A DNA stretch of 61,847 nucleotides. Origin: Psychrobacter sp. APC 3426 (GTDB lineage Bacteria > Pseudomonadota > Gammaproteobacteria > Pseudomonadales > Moraxellaceae). The notes beneath the pieces are model-generated. The model worked only from the letters and a program-made list of their open reading frames with translations. It was not told where the DNA came from and searched no databases. This document shows positions 29,473 through 37,307 of this stretch, in pieces; the stretch's first letter is position 1, and each line of letters starts with the position of its first letter. Where the stretch lies: positions 1 through 61,847 of the forward strand of contig NZ_JASDCF010000019.1 of assembly GCF_030408035.1 (NCBI RefSeq). Reading direction: 5' to 3'. The translations under genes were made by a program, and so were the position numbers.

Positions 29473-30783
29473 AACTACCCACCACCTAAAGAGGTGGCGA
29501 TTTCTTAGGTAGTACCCATACTTGATACGATGTTTTGTATCAGCGGTTAGGCAAATGGACTAAGCTAACCCCGTCGCACCGACGGTTTTGATTGTTGCTA
29601 ACTTCAATCCTTCGTTTAGGATATTGATACTGGCGTTGATGTCTCTATCATGCTTTTTCTGGCAACTCGGACAATTCCATGATCTCACCTGTAATGGTAG
29701 CTCAGCCTTAGTCAGTAAGTGACCACAGCCTGAGCAGGTCTTAGAAGATGGATACCATCGGTCTATTTTGACAAGCGTTTTGCCGTACCATTCAGCCTTG
29801 TAGTTCAGCATGGTGGTGAAGGTTGACCATGAGCTGTCTGATATGGCTTTAGATAACTTTCTATTCTTAACCATGCCTTTGACGTTTAAGTCCTCAATCG
29901 CAATCACATCGTGGTTTTTGATGAGATTGAATGAGAGTTTGTGTAGAAAGTCTTTTCGGCAATTCGTGATACGCTCGTAGACTTTGGCGACTTTAACTTT
30001 TTGCTTTTGATAGTTGCGGCTGTCAGACAATTTGCGCTGATCCGCTTTGGCAACGGCTCTGCGTTTGGCTAGTATTTTCTGTTCTCTCGCAAGCTTATGT
30101 TGCAGCTTAGATAAAAAGGTAGGATTAGCAACTTTCGTGCTGTCCGATAAGACGATAAAGTCAGTCAGTCCTAAATCAATGCCGATGTTAGAGTGGGTTT
30201 TTGGCAGTGTTGTAGCGATGGTTTCAACCAGTAGGCTGACATAGTACTTGCCTGATGGGGTGCGGCTGATGGTCGCTGATTTTATTAAGCCATTTACCTT
30301 GCTTGGGAACTTAGCGGGGATATGACCAATTTTAGGCAGTTTGACAGTGCTGTCTGTGATCGCCACTGTGCCCTTTTGGTTGTTGGTGGTATAGCTATCA
30401 CGCTGCCCCTTCTTTTTGAATTTAGGGAAACCCGATCCTTTGAAGAATTTACTATAAGCGGCTCTTAGGTTTTGCTGTACGTTAGCCAGTGCCAGACTAT
30501 CGACGTCTTTAAGCCATTCAAATTCTTTTTTATAGTGAGCAGGAGTATTTTTAAGCTCGGTCTTATGCTCGTTGTAATACTCAATCTTGTCACTAAGCAT
30601 CCTATTCCAAATAAAGCGTGTGCAGCCAAATGATTTAGCAAAAAATATTTGCTGACCCTCATTAGGGTATAATCTTACTTTATGGGCTTTTAGGATTTGT
30701 TTTGGCATGAAGCTATTGTACCATATCAAAAGTCTGACGCATTCATCCCACTACTTTAGAAGTAGGGGAATTCTGCGCTGAAA
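29473..30783 (-). mobile_element. IS200/IS605-type element carrying only tnpB
   Basis: About 1311 bp. Seen from the tnpB strand, the left end (near 30783) has a hairpin at 30747-30768 (CCCCTACTT-CTA-AAGTAGTGGG, tnpB strand), and the right end (near 29473) has a hairpin CCACCT-CTTT-AGGTGG at 29482-29497 within an outer ACTACC/GGTAGT pair (29474-29479, 29508-29513). No terminal inverted repeat and no target duplication, as expected for the family. The transposase gene tnpA is absent, so movement would need one in trans. The ends are fixed by the reconstructed host gene; a shared ATG leaves 3 bp ambiguity. Confidence 0.8.
29560..30708 (-). CDS. tnpB: RNA-guided endonuclease TnpB
   Basis: A 382-residue, apparently intact TnpB. 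The RuvC motifs are present: D178 in SNIGIDLGLTDF, E272 in IAIEDLNVKGM and D354 in KKHDRDINASINI; the zinc finger is C325-x2-C328 ... C346-x2-C349. The N-terminus KAHKVRLYPNEGQQIFFAKSFGCTRFIWN is typical. Known: TnpB with a right-end RNA cleaves DNA next to a short TAM and favours retention of the element. The ATG at 30708 (MPKQILKAHK) is preferred to one seven codons upstream because family members begin at this point. The guide-bearing RNA would cover roughly 29473-29600. Confidence 0.92.
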   Translation of the reverse strand: MPKQILKAHKVRLYPNEGQQIFFAKSFGCTRFIWNRMLSDKIEYYNEHKTELKNTPAHYKKEFEWLKDVDSLALANVQQNLRAAYSKFFKGSGFPKFKKKGQRDSYTTNNQKGTVAITDSTVKLPKIGHIPAKFPSKVNGLIKSATISRTPSGKYYVSLLVETIATTLPKTHSNIGIDLGLTDFIVLSDSTKVANPTFLSKLQHKLAREQKILAKRRAVAKADQRKLSDSRNYQKQKVKVAKVYERITNCRKDFLHKLSFNLIKNHDVIAIEDLNVKGMVKNRKLSKAISDSSWSTFTTMLNYKAEWYGKTLVKIDRWYPSSKTCSGCGHLLTKAELPLQVRSWNCPSCQKKHDRDINASINILNEGLKLATIKTVGATGLA

Positions 30784-31131
30784 ATGTTAAAACCAACCGC
30801 TGCCACTGCGATGGTTGCAGCGTTAGCCATAACGACAGGCTGTGTCACTGCGCCTGGCTATAACGCTTACGGAGACCTTTACGAAGATGTCTATAAAGAC
30901 AGCAAGGTCTATAAGAAGCATAAAAAGACCATTAAAAATATTGATAAAGAATTTTACCAACCAGCAATTGAGCAACGAGCGGCTAATAAAGTCAGTAGCA
31001 TGGGCTACCGTGTCAAAGACGTTAAGTATAAAAAAGGTGATGACAAAATCAAAGTCAAAGCCACGCGCGGAGGTAAGGATTATAAGATTGATTTGAGCTA
31101 TCCAAGCTATCAGGTGATTAAAATAAAATAG
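30784..31131 (+). CDS. Lipoprotein, paralogue of the 28553 protein; leader disrupted by TnpB element
   Basis: A 115-residue ORF from the ATG at the element junction. It keeps a short leader MLKPTAATAMVAALAITTGC with the lipobox TTGC at residue 20, then a Tyr/Lys-rich linker and one module (AANKVSSMGYRVKDVKYKK ... YKIDLSYPSYQVIKIK) paralogous to the second module of 28553-29233. Its original start at 29452 and ribosome binding site are now 1.3 kb away. The leader may still work as a signal peptide, but no ribosome binding site is evident before the new ATG, so it could be silent or driven from the element. Confidence 0.72.
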   Translation: MLKPTAATAMVAALAITTGCVTAPGYNAYGDLYEDVYKDSKVYKKHKKTIKNIDKEFYQPAIEQRAANKVSSMGYRVKDVKYKKGDDKIKVKATRGGKDYKIDLSYPSYQVIKIK

Positions 31132-31165
31132 GTTCAAGTCACTGCTATCAGCTTATCACTCGTAC

Positions 31166-31477
31166 CTAAAAATCTAGCACTTCGATGACATCATAAGCAG
31201 GTGTTTCATAAGGATGCGCCTGCTTTAACGCCTTAATGACTTGAGTAATATTGGCGGTGGCAACCACCATTTCTACCCGCCATTCATCTACTTGCTCCAG
31301 TCTGTCCTGCGCACCAATATGCGGATTGCTACCTGCTAAGGGTTTAAACTGCCCTACTCCCTGCACTTGCCAACAGCAAGACTCATAATTACCAATCGTC
31401 CCCGCCCCTGCAGCAAAAAGTGCCAACTTTACCTGCTCTAATGCCTCATCAGGAACAAAAACCGTTAACTTATACAT
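31166..31477 (-). CDS. NIF3-like (YqfO insert-type) small protein
   Basis: A 103-residue protein: MYKLTVFVPDEALEQVKLAL, then AGAGTIGNYESCCWQVQGVG, FKPLAGSNPHIG and HPYETPAYDVIEV at the end. This matches the ~100-residue domain that is inserted in NIF3/YqfO proteins and also occurs alone in many gammaproteobacteria (GxGxIGxYxxC ... GxG-x-F-x-P ... HPYExPAYDV). Its role is unknown. AGGAGGTGACCCT directly before the ATG at 31477 fixes the start; the frame extends 13 codons further upstream without need. Confidence 0.88.
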   Translation of the reverse strand: MYKLTVFVPDEALEQVKLALFAAGAGTIGNYESCCWQVQGVGQFKPLAGSNPHIGAQDRLEQVDEWRVEMVVATANITQVIKALKQAHPYETPAYDVIEVLDF

Positions 31478-31530
31478 AGGGTCACCTCCTATTTTAGGTT
31501 TAGCGTGAGATTGCAAATTTCTAGCAGCTG

Positions 31531-32166
31531 TTACTTTTTAGATATCGATGGATGATTCGTCCATATATAGCGTAGCAGCCAGTCTTTGGCATCACCAGCA
31601 TAGTCGATACCGATACGTGGTCGTAGTGATACTGGCGGCTGACAGCCATCATCTTCAATCCAAACCGCAGACTCTGGTGCAATCGCTTTACCATATAACT
31701 GCCGATCGATTTGTAGGCGCTTAGTCAGCTTACCAGGCCCCGAAAATTGCTTTGGATGGGTCAATTGTTTGTCTAGACTAAGCAATTGCTCCTCTACTAG
31801 GCGATCGCTATCCTCTGTTAAAAAGCCAGCACGTATCAACACCGATTCAGGGGACTCTGCAGGCCCACTGATTAAGTTCAGCATATGATGGACGCCATAC
31901 GTTAGATAGACATAAAACACGCCACCTTGTTCGTACATAATCTCAGTGCGTGATGTTCGAGTGCCCGCATGAGAATGGCAAGCAGGGTCGTCTTCACCGA
32001 TATAGCTTTCCGTTTCTGAGATACGCATGCGCAAAATTTTTTCCTTGCCATCGCTATCTGTGAGCCGTCTGCATAATACTTTACCAACGAGATCAGCCGC
32101 GACCACACAGGTAGGACGGCTAAACCATGTTGACTCTAGCACAGTGTTTGTAATGACGTTAGACAT
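31531..32166 (-). CDS. 3-methyladenine DNA glycosylase (AAG/MPG family)
   Basis: A 211-residue protein. LESTWFSRPTCVVAADLVGKVLCRR, ISETESYIGEDDPACHSHAG (with the catalytic Glu region), FYVYLTYGVHHMLNLIS and GPGKLTKRLQIDRQLYG are the AAG signature segments. Known role: excises alkylated purines and related bases in base-excision repair. The frame stays open for 35 more codons upstream, but those run through host spacer and into the IS element at 32218, so the ATG at 32166 is chosen. The IS now lies 52 bp upstream and has probably cut off or replaced the native promoter. Confidence 0.92.
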   Translation of the reverse strand: MSNVITNTVLESTWFSRPTCVVAADLVGKVLCRRLTDSDGKEKILRMRISETESYIGEDDPACHSHAGTRTSRTEIMYEQGGVFYVYLTYGVHHMLNLISGPAESPESVLIRAGFLTEDSDRLVEEQLLSLDKQLTHPKQFSGPGKLTKRLQIDRQLYGKAIAPESAVWIEDDGCQPPVSLRPRIGIDYAGDAKDWLLRYIWTNHPSISKK

Positions 32167-32209
32167 AGATATAATCAGCCTGTTTATAACGATAAAATTC
32201 ATTATATGA

Positions 32210-32217
32210 ATAATCAA
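32210..32217. repeat. Target site duplication, left copy
   Basis: ATAATCAA adjoining the left end of the IS256-like element; repeated exactly at 33281-33288. Confidence 0.9.
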
Positions 32218-33280
32218 GGTGTAATGGACAAAATTCATGCTAAAAAGTAGAAGGTAGTCGCTAATGGACAAAATTCATGCTATTTGAGTGATTTTGATAG
32301 TAGAAAGTCTTTAATAAACCGTAACTTACGTCCCTCATTTAGCCCGTGATGACTGTGTAATTGTCGCTTTAACTCACTGAATAACCCTTCAAGAGAATTG
32401 GTGGTGTTTGGTATGTCTAACTGCTCATACTCTTGATAAGCAAATAACCAATCACTATTGGTTCTGATACTGCGATAAGCACTTCTAAGACGCTTATGCG
32501 TATACCACGTTCTACCAGTATCTTCATTGGTGCTACGCTCACTCAGATAGTCTTCATGGGTTAAATACCATTGATCTAAGCATTTTGTGAACGTGGCTTT
32601 ATCAAGCTTAGTTAAGTCTAAAGTGAGCCGTCTAAGCTCGATACTAGCAATATTTTTAGGGCGACGAGTGAGGTAACGAGTCACTATTTGTACCTGATGG
32701 AACTGACACATTTGGCAAGGGGTGCGGGTAAACAGGGTTCTAAGCCCTCGTCTACCATCACAGGTAATGCTTTGTATATCAACGCCTAAGGACGCTAGGT
32801 GATCAATTCCTTGCTCGTAGGCACTGTTGGTTTCATGACTGACTATCGCGTAGTAAAGAACGGCTCTAGTGGTATTGTCCATAAAAACCATTAGACCAAA
32901 CTTGCGACCAAAGTAAGTGGTGTCCATGATGATGTTAGCAGTCTTAGGACGTTTTACTTGATACTCAATATCAACTTTATCTAAGCGCCTTTGTATGGTT
33001 TTAAGACTACAGTGGTATTTATCAGCCAGTTGTTGGTAGGTCTGTTTACCCTGAGTGTATTCCCTCCATAGGGTTTGATTATTGAGTCTTTTGCCACCTA
33101 AAAACTGCCGTTTGCAAGCCAGACATTGGTACTGCTGTTTGCCAAGCTTGCGTCCATTCTTCTTGGTGTGTTTATCACGACAAAAAGGGCAGTTTTTTGA
33201 TTCATGGCGTTGATTCCTTGCAAATATAGACAGTATATAGCGTTAGACCCTACGCCAGCATGAATAATGTCCATTACACC
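32218..33280 (-). mobile_element. IS256-like insertion sequence with 8-bp target duplication
   Basis: A 1063-bp element. The ends are GGTGTAATGGACAAAATTCA at 32218 and, on the other strand, GGTGTAATGGACATTATTCA at 33280: 24-bp imperfect terminal inverted repeats. ATAATCAA directly flanks both sides (32210-32217 and 33281-33288), an 8-bp target duplication typical of the IS256 family. A second copy of the terminal sequence, TAATGGACAAAATTCATGCT, occurs at 32262-32281 in direct orientation. The duplication is perfect, which suggests a fairly recent insertion. Confidence 0.92.
32280..33205 (-). CDS. IS256-type transposase, zinc-ribbon variant, split by a -1 shift at an A6 run
   Basis: The only ATG with a proper ribosome binding site (AAGGA, nine bases before) is at 33205 and reads MNQKT, which leaves the frame after four codons. 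A -1 step on the run of six A (33198-33193) gives MNQKNCPFCRDKH..., a zinc ribbon (CPFC ... CLAC), a helix-turn-helix and then the catalytic domain: D in IIMDTTYFG, D in ITCDGRRGL, E in TTNSLEGLFSELK. The downstream frame alone has no ATG before MDTTYF at 32927. So the gene is either controlled by slippage or inactivated by a one-base loss. Otherwise about 305 residues, intact to the stop at 32280. Confidence 0.8.
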
Positions 33281-33288
33281 ATAATCAA
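33281..33288. repeat. Target site duplication, right copy
   Basis: ATAATCAA adjoining the right end of the IS256-like element. Confidence 0.9.
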
Positions 33289-33335
33289 GCGTTTGAGTCG
33301 TGCGTCTTTCTTGGTGATTCAGTTATTTTTTGCAT

Positions 33336-33367
33336 AAAAAAACTGAGCGCATGGCTCAGTTTTTTTA
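33336..33367. terminator. Bidirectional terminator after purC
   Basis: AAAAAAACTGAGC-GCAT-GGCTCAGTTTTTTT; it ends purC (leftward) 32 bp after its stop. Confidence 0.88.
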
Positions 33368-33398
33368 TTTTATATGTTGCAAAACCTAGCATTTGTAT

Positions 33399-34112
33399 TT
33401 AGCTTAATGGCACACCAATACGACTGGCCACTTCTTCATAAGCTTCAATAACATCGCCCAATGATTGACGGAAGCGATCTTTATCCAGTTTTTTCTTCGT
33501 AGTCTTGTCCCAGATACGGCAACCGTCTGGTGAGAATTCATCACCCAAGACGATACGGTCGTGGAATACACCAAACTCTAATTTAAAATCTACCAGTATT
33601 AAGTCGCCAGCTTCAAACAGCGCCTTGAGTACCTCATTCACTTGGTGGGTCAGCTCTTCCATTCTAGTCAGCTGTGCTTCAGTAGCCCAGCCAAGAGAGA
33701 TGGATAATGACTCGTTCACCATCGGATCACCCAGTGCATCATCTTTGTAAAATAGCTCATAAGTAGGTGGCGTCAGCGCTTGACCCTCTTCTAAACCCAA
33801 ACGACGAACCAAACTACCTGCAGCAAAGTTACGCACGACACACTCAACTGGAATCATATCCAAACGTTTGACCAGCACTTCGTCTTCCGACAGCTGCTTT
33901 TCAAAATGTGTTTCGATACCAGCGTCAGCCAGTTTTTGCATAATAAAGGCATTAAAGCGGTTATTAACCACGCCCTTACGTGCTAACTGTTCGATACGCT
34001 TACCATCGAGTGCTGATGTATCGTCACGGAAGTGTAGAATCAGAAGGTCATTGTCTTCTGTCTCATAGACAGATTTAGCTTTGCCTTTATACAGCAGTTT
34101 TTGCTTTTGCAT
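33399..34112 (-). CDS. purC: Phosphoribosylaminoimidazole-succinocarboxamide synthase
   Basis: A 237-residue SAICAR synthetase, exactly the E. coli length. [44 protein letters not shown] and [10 protein letters not shown] ... [12 protein letters not shown] are family motifs for ATP and substrate binding. Known reaction: CAIR plus aspartate and ATP gives SAICAR in purine synthesis. The ATG at 34112 ([13 protein letters not shown]) is chosen over an upstream in-frame ATG by family length and GGAACTCCC spacing. It is last in the dapA / BamC-like / purC group, the same order as E. coli dapA-bamC-purC. Confidence 0.96.
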   Translation of the reverse strand: MQKQKLLYKGKAKSVYETEDNDLLILHFRDDTSALDGKRIEQLARKGVVNNRFNAFIMQKLADAGIETHFEKQLSEDEVLVKRLDMIPVECVVRNFAAGSLVRRLGLEEGQALTPPTYELFYKDDALGDPMVNESLSISLGWATEAQLTRMEELTHQVNEVLKALFEAGDLILVDFKLEFGVFHDRIVLGDEFSPDGCRIWDKTTKKKLDKDRFRQSLGDVIEAYEEVASRIGVPLS

Positions 34113-34244
34113 TATGGGAGTTCCTGTTCGTTCAAGCTTATGTGGTAAAAACGCGCAGCTACCGCTCATTTTTTATTTTACTGCCTTAACCATATTGGCA
34201 TTAAGGACGATAAAAAAATCAGCGGTATAGATAGGGATAAATCA

Positions 34245-34559
34245 TTAATTTGAAGACGTGCTCACCGTACGCTGAGGTTTCGGCAGTTGATACTGGCTAC
34301 CTGATTGGTTCTGTAATTTGAGCGTGTTGGCACCCGCATTAGGGGTTGGATATAAAGGTACAAAAGGCGCAGGCTCTGTATTCGCTGGCAACTCTAGCGG
34401 TGCCAATTTTTTGCTTTGTTGGTACTCTAAGCTGCCGTTATCACGTTTGCCTAGTACGTTTTTCATACTTTGGCAGCCGCTCAATACTAAAGTACTACCC
34501 AAGACGACAGTGAGCATCGCAGGGAATATCTTTGTAGTCGTTGATGATGTTTTCATCAT
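34245..34559 (-). CDS. Miniature BamC-like lipoprotein
   Basis: A 104-residue lipoprotein: hydrophobic leader, lipobox LSGC near residue 28, then NGSLEYQQSKKLAPLELPAN and PFVPLYPTPNAG. The Y-x-x-x-x-L-x-P-L-x-x-P pattern resembles the extended N-terminal segment with which BamC clasps BamD in the outer-membrane beta-barrel assembly machine. BamC in E. coli has 344 residues with two helix-grip domains; both are absent here. The gene lies between dapA and purC, precisely the bamC position in E. coli. The assignment rests on synteny plus this short motif and is an inference. GAGAGATAAC precedes the ATG at 34559. Confidence 0.68.
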   Translation of the reverse strand: MMKTSSTTTKIFPAMLTVVLGSTLVLSGCQSMKNVLGKRDNGSLEYQQSKKLAPLELPANTEPAPFVPLYPTPNAGANTLKLQNQSGSQYQLPKPQRTVSTSSN

Positions 34560-34739
34560 GTTATCTCTCTGAATTGGCAATGATTGCTCATTTAGACGAT
34601 TGGTTTATCGTATTGATAGGACTTTATAAGCAATGGCTAGGCCTATATCATCGATGATGGGCTTAGCGTCCTTAAACTCTATTTCTATCACAAGTTTGTA
34701 CTGACACTGTGCACGAATACAGCTGAAGCGTGCGCAAGT

Positions 34740-35645
34740 CTATATCAGGTTTGCACGTACTAATGCTTCATCAATAGTAGCATGATGCTGCTCTGCTAAC
34801 CAAACCAACGGTAGACGAATGCCATTATCAATCATACCCATTTTATGTAGGGCATACTTTGCTGGAATCGGACTAGATTCAATAAATAAGTCACGATGCA
34901 AATGCTTGACCACGTCATGTACTTTATCAGCGGCTGTAAAGTCACCACGGAGCGCAGCAGTAAAGGTCTCACTCATGGCTTTTGGTGCGACGTTGGCAGT
35001 CACAGAAATATTACCCTGACCACCTACTTTCACCAAATCTAGCGCCGTGCCGTCATCACCAGATAGCACGACCATTCTATCGCCAACGGCTTTAATCAAT
35101 TGTTCGCCGCGGCCCACAGAGCCAGTTGCATCTTTAATCGCTACGATATTCTCAATATCACATAAGCGCTCGACGGTCTCTTGAGCGATATCGACGACGG
35201 TACGTCCTGGTACGTTGTACAACATCTGCGGAATACTGACCGCTTGAGCAATCGCTTTATAATGTTGGAACAAACCTTCTTGCGGTGGCTTATTATAATA
35301 AGGCGCTACGAGCAATGCGCAATCTGCGCCAGCATCAGCGGCGTCTTGGGTGAGTTTGATGGCTTCCATCGTATTGTTAGCGCCTGTGCCAGCAATCACT
35401 GGTACACGACCTTTGACGTGCTGTACAAAATAGCGAATAACATCACTATGCTCTTGCATAGATAGGGTCGCTGACTCGCCAGTGGTGCCAACCGCAACCA
35501 GGCAATGGGTACCTTGCTCAATCTGCCAATCTATGAGGTCTGCCAGACGTTTATAGTCGACCGTGCCGTCAGGATGCATGGGCGTTACCAAGGCTACCAT
35601 TGAGCCTTGTAGTCGGGTTTTAATCTCGTCGTATGCTGTGCTCAT
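34740..35645 (-). CDS. dapA: 4-hydroxy-tetrahydrodipicolinate synthase
   Basis: A 301-residue class I aldolase-fold enzyme. GSMVALVTPMHPDGTVDY, VGTTGESATLSMQEH, the Tyr in MLYNVPGRT and the Schiff-base Lys in NIVAIKDATGSVGR are present, with VLSGDDGTAL later. Known reaction: condensation of pyruvate and aspartate semialdehyde, the committed step to lysine and diaminopimelate. It heads the dapA / BamC-like / purC series. Confidence 0.96.
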   Translation of the reverse strand: MSTAYDEIKTRLQGSMVALVTPMHPDGTVDYKRLADLIDWQIEQGTHCLVAVGTTGESATLSMQEHSDVIRYFVQHVKGRVPVIAGTGANNTMEAIKLTQDAADAGADCALLVAPYYNKPPQEGLFQHYKAIAQAVSIPQMLYNVPGRTVVDIAQETVERLCDIENIVAIKDATGSVGRGEQLIKAVGDRMVVLSGDDGTALDLVKVGGQGNISVTANVAPKAMSETFTAALRGDFTAADKVHDVVKHLHRDLFIESSPIPAKYALHKMGMIDNGIRLPLVWLAEQHHATIDEALVRANLI

Positions 35646-36059
35646 AACCGTGCCTTACTGTATTATCCTAGCTTTTTTCAAAGCTGTCACATGATAGGTC
35701 GTTTGCAAATGCCAGTCTGTAGGTTTATCAATGGACATAATTACACGTTAAAATAATTACGTGTGCATTTGATAATGTATACATCCATAAATACTACTGG
35801 CTGGCTCTTGCTTGCTGTGTCTTACTCAATATTGATGCTAAGTATTTTATATAGTAACGTCATTAACGCTATTTTTTATCGACTGCTAATTCTATTATTG
35901 TCTATCTGATAGATAGCAATAAAAACGCCTGCTAGTGTAGCATATTTTGATTTGACCGCTATCAATCAATTGGGCTTCAATCTCATCAATTTGGAAGCTT
36001 TATAAATTAACAGTCAGTTTAGCGCAATGGATAAGTACTGATAAGTCTTTTGGCAAATA
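35646..36059. other. Intergenic region upstream of dapA
   Basis: About 410 bp. CTCTTGCTTGCTGTGTCTTA near 35810-35830 resembles one arm of the core of the dispersed palindromic repeat (CTTGCTTGCTGTGCCTAC), perhaps a relic. Otherwise AT-rich with no credible gene. Confidence 0.45.
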
Positions 36060-37307
36060 TTAACGAATCGTCAACACATCGATAGTGGGCCGATACAACC
36101 GAAACGGCAGACCTCGTGTGCCCACGCCGCTACTGACAAATATCTGCGCACTGCCGTGCTGGTATAGACCGCGCTGCTTGCCCATACGACTGTTGTCTAA
36201 CAGTGTTGACGACTCACTGCTGCGTTGAATATCTTTTTGTTTCTGTGCCAACCATATGTTCTTTTGAATGGCTTTTGCAGCACCAGTAATCAATAACGGC
36301 CGTGGCTGTAAGGATTTTGGCAGGTCACTGATACTATCGAAACGTGAGGCCAAAATAATGACGGGGTAGCTAGCATTAGCAATTTCAACACCAAGGGCAG
36401 CCTTGTCGGCAGCGTTTGCATTTTCAATATCAGTGAACTGCTTGGGTATGTCTTGCCAGCCACAAAGTATGGCGACGACTTTTTTGTCTTCAGTATTTTT
36501 TTGTTTAGGCAAGCTGCTCTGTTTGATACCAGGATTCTGTTTAAAAGTATTTTGGCCAGTTTCATGGTTACTGATGCGACCACCGACATGATGAACCATT
36601 GACTGAACATTGTGCGCGCCAGCACATTTGAGCGGCAGCGAGGTACACTGTTGACCGATATAACTGATGTCTAAGACGTCAAAAGCACTTGCCAAGGTAT
36701 CTTCTAGTAATGGCTGACCCTGCTTGGTGGTATTAATCGACTGATAACGCAAATCTGACGTGCTCATCACGGTATAAACCGGTTTATTGACCCCTTTAAA
36801 CAGCATCAGCTGCCCGACCAAGTCCGCACTCGGGTAGTACAGCCAGTCGCCAGTGATTAAAACCGCATCTGCCGACAACTCATTGATAGTAGCGACCAGT
36901 TTGCGAATATGACGCGGCTTGCCACTAAATAGCCCGATACGCAAATCTGCCAGTACAGCGACTGTCAGCGGTGCTGATAAATCCAAATCAACAGTATGAT
37001 GCTCGAGACGTAAACGATTTGGCTGTATCACTACCGTATAAAAATAAAGCGTCATAGCTGATAGCGCTATGAGCACCAGTGGCGACGATAGTAGCCCTAG
37101 CAAACCTTGCATCCAACCGACCAGCAATAGCGCTGCCCAAACTGGCATGGTATAAGCCGCATAATACAGCAGGAGCTTCAACCAAATACGCATAAACCGC
37201 TTGGTTGGATTGGCATTGAACGTTTGTAGCCCCGACCACAGTACGATATACGCTAACAATGCTGCTGCCGTAGAGATACTTAGCGTATAAAATGCGTGGT
37301 CAGTCAT
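36060..37307 (-). CDS. Membrane-anchored metallophosphoesterase-like protein, probably inactive
   Basis: A 415-residue protein: about three N-terminal membrane segments (residues ~10-30, 45-68, 72-95), then a YkuE/YaeI-like calcineurin-fold domain. The scaffold is recognisable (VAVLADLRIGLFSG, DAVLITGDWLYYP, late SSGVGTRGLPFRLYRP), but metal ligands are missing: DLH-x-G is DLRIG, GNHD is STSD, and the GH-x-H loop is replaced by LLITGAAKA. The expected mid-domain His of the HxPD-type motif is also not seen. The protein also has a ~60-residue low-complexity insertion near residues 245-275. It is therefore probably a pseudoenzyme; the frame is intact. No operon partner is clear. Confidence 0.72.
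   Translation of the reverse strand: MTDHAFYTLSISTAAALLAYIVLWSGLQTFNANPTKRFMRIWLKLLLYYAAYTMPVWAALLLVGWMQGLLGLLSSPLVLIALSAMTLYFYTVVIQPNRLRLEHHTVDLDLSAPLTVAVLADLRIGLFSGKPRHIRKLVATINELSADAVLITGDWLYYPSADLVGQLMLFKGVNKPVYTVMSTSDLRYQSINTTKQGQPLLEDTLASAFDVLDISYIGQQCTSLPLKCAGAHNVQSMVHHVGGRISNHETGQNTFKQNPGIKQSSLPKQKNTEDKKVVAILCGWQDIPKQFTDIENANAADKAALGVEIANASYPVIILASRFDSISDLPKSLQPRPLLITGAAKAIQKNIWLAQKQKDIQRSSESSTLLDNSRMGKQRGLYQHGSAQIFVSSGVGTRGLPFRLYRPTIDVLTIR

Larger units (their letters stand above)
29452..31131 (+). other. Interrupted locus: original lipoprotein gene split by a TnpB element
   Basis: ATGAAACTGACAACCTTAATG at 29452-29472, preceded by AAGAGG at 29441-29446, reads MKLTTLM and continues in frame at 30787 with TTAAAACCAACC (LKPTAATAM...). 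Removing 29473-30783 plus one copy of the shared ATG restores one gene, MKLTTLMLKPTAATAM ... TTGC, a normal lipoprotein leader. The element therefore sits in the signal peptide, and its right junction re-creates an ATG. Confidence 0.75.

Noticed and set aside
32167..32271. N-terminal extension of the 3-methyladenine glycosylase into the IS
   Set aside because: The added residues come from spacer and IS sequence; the family start is at 32166.
35805..35835. A further copy of the palindromic element upstream of dapA
   Set aside because: Only about 20 bp of one core arm is recognisable; no stem or outer ends. Mentioned as a possible relic only.
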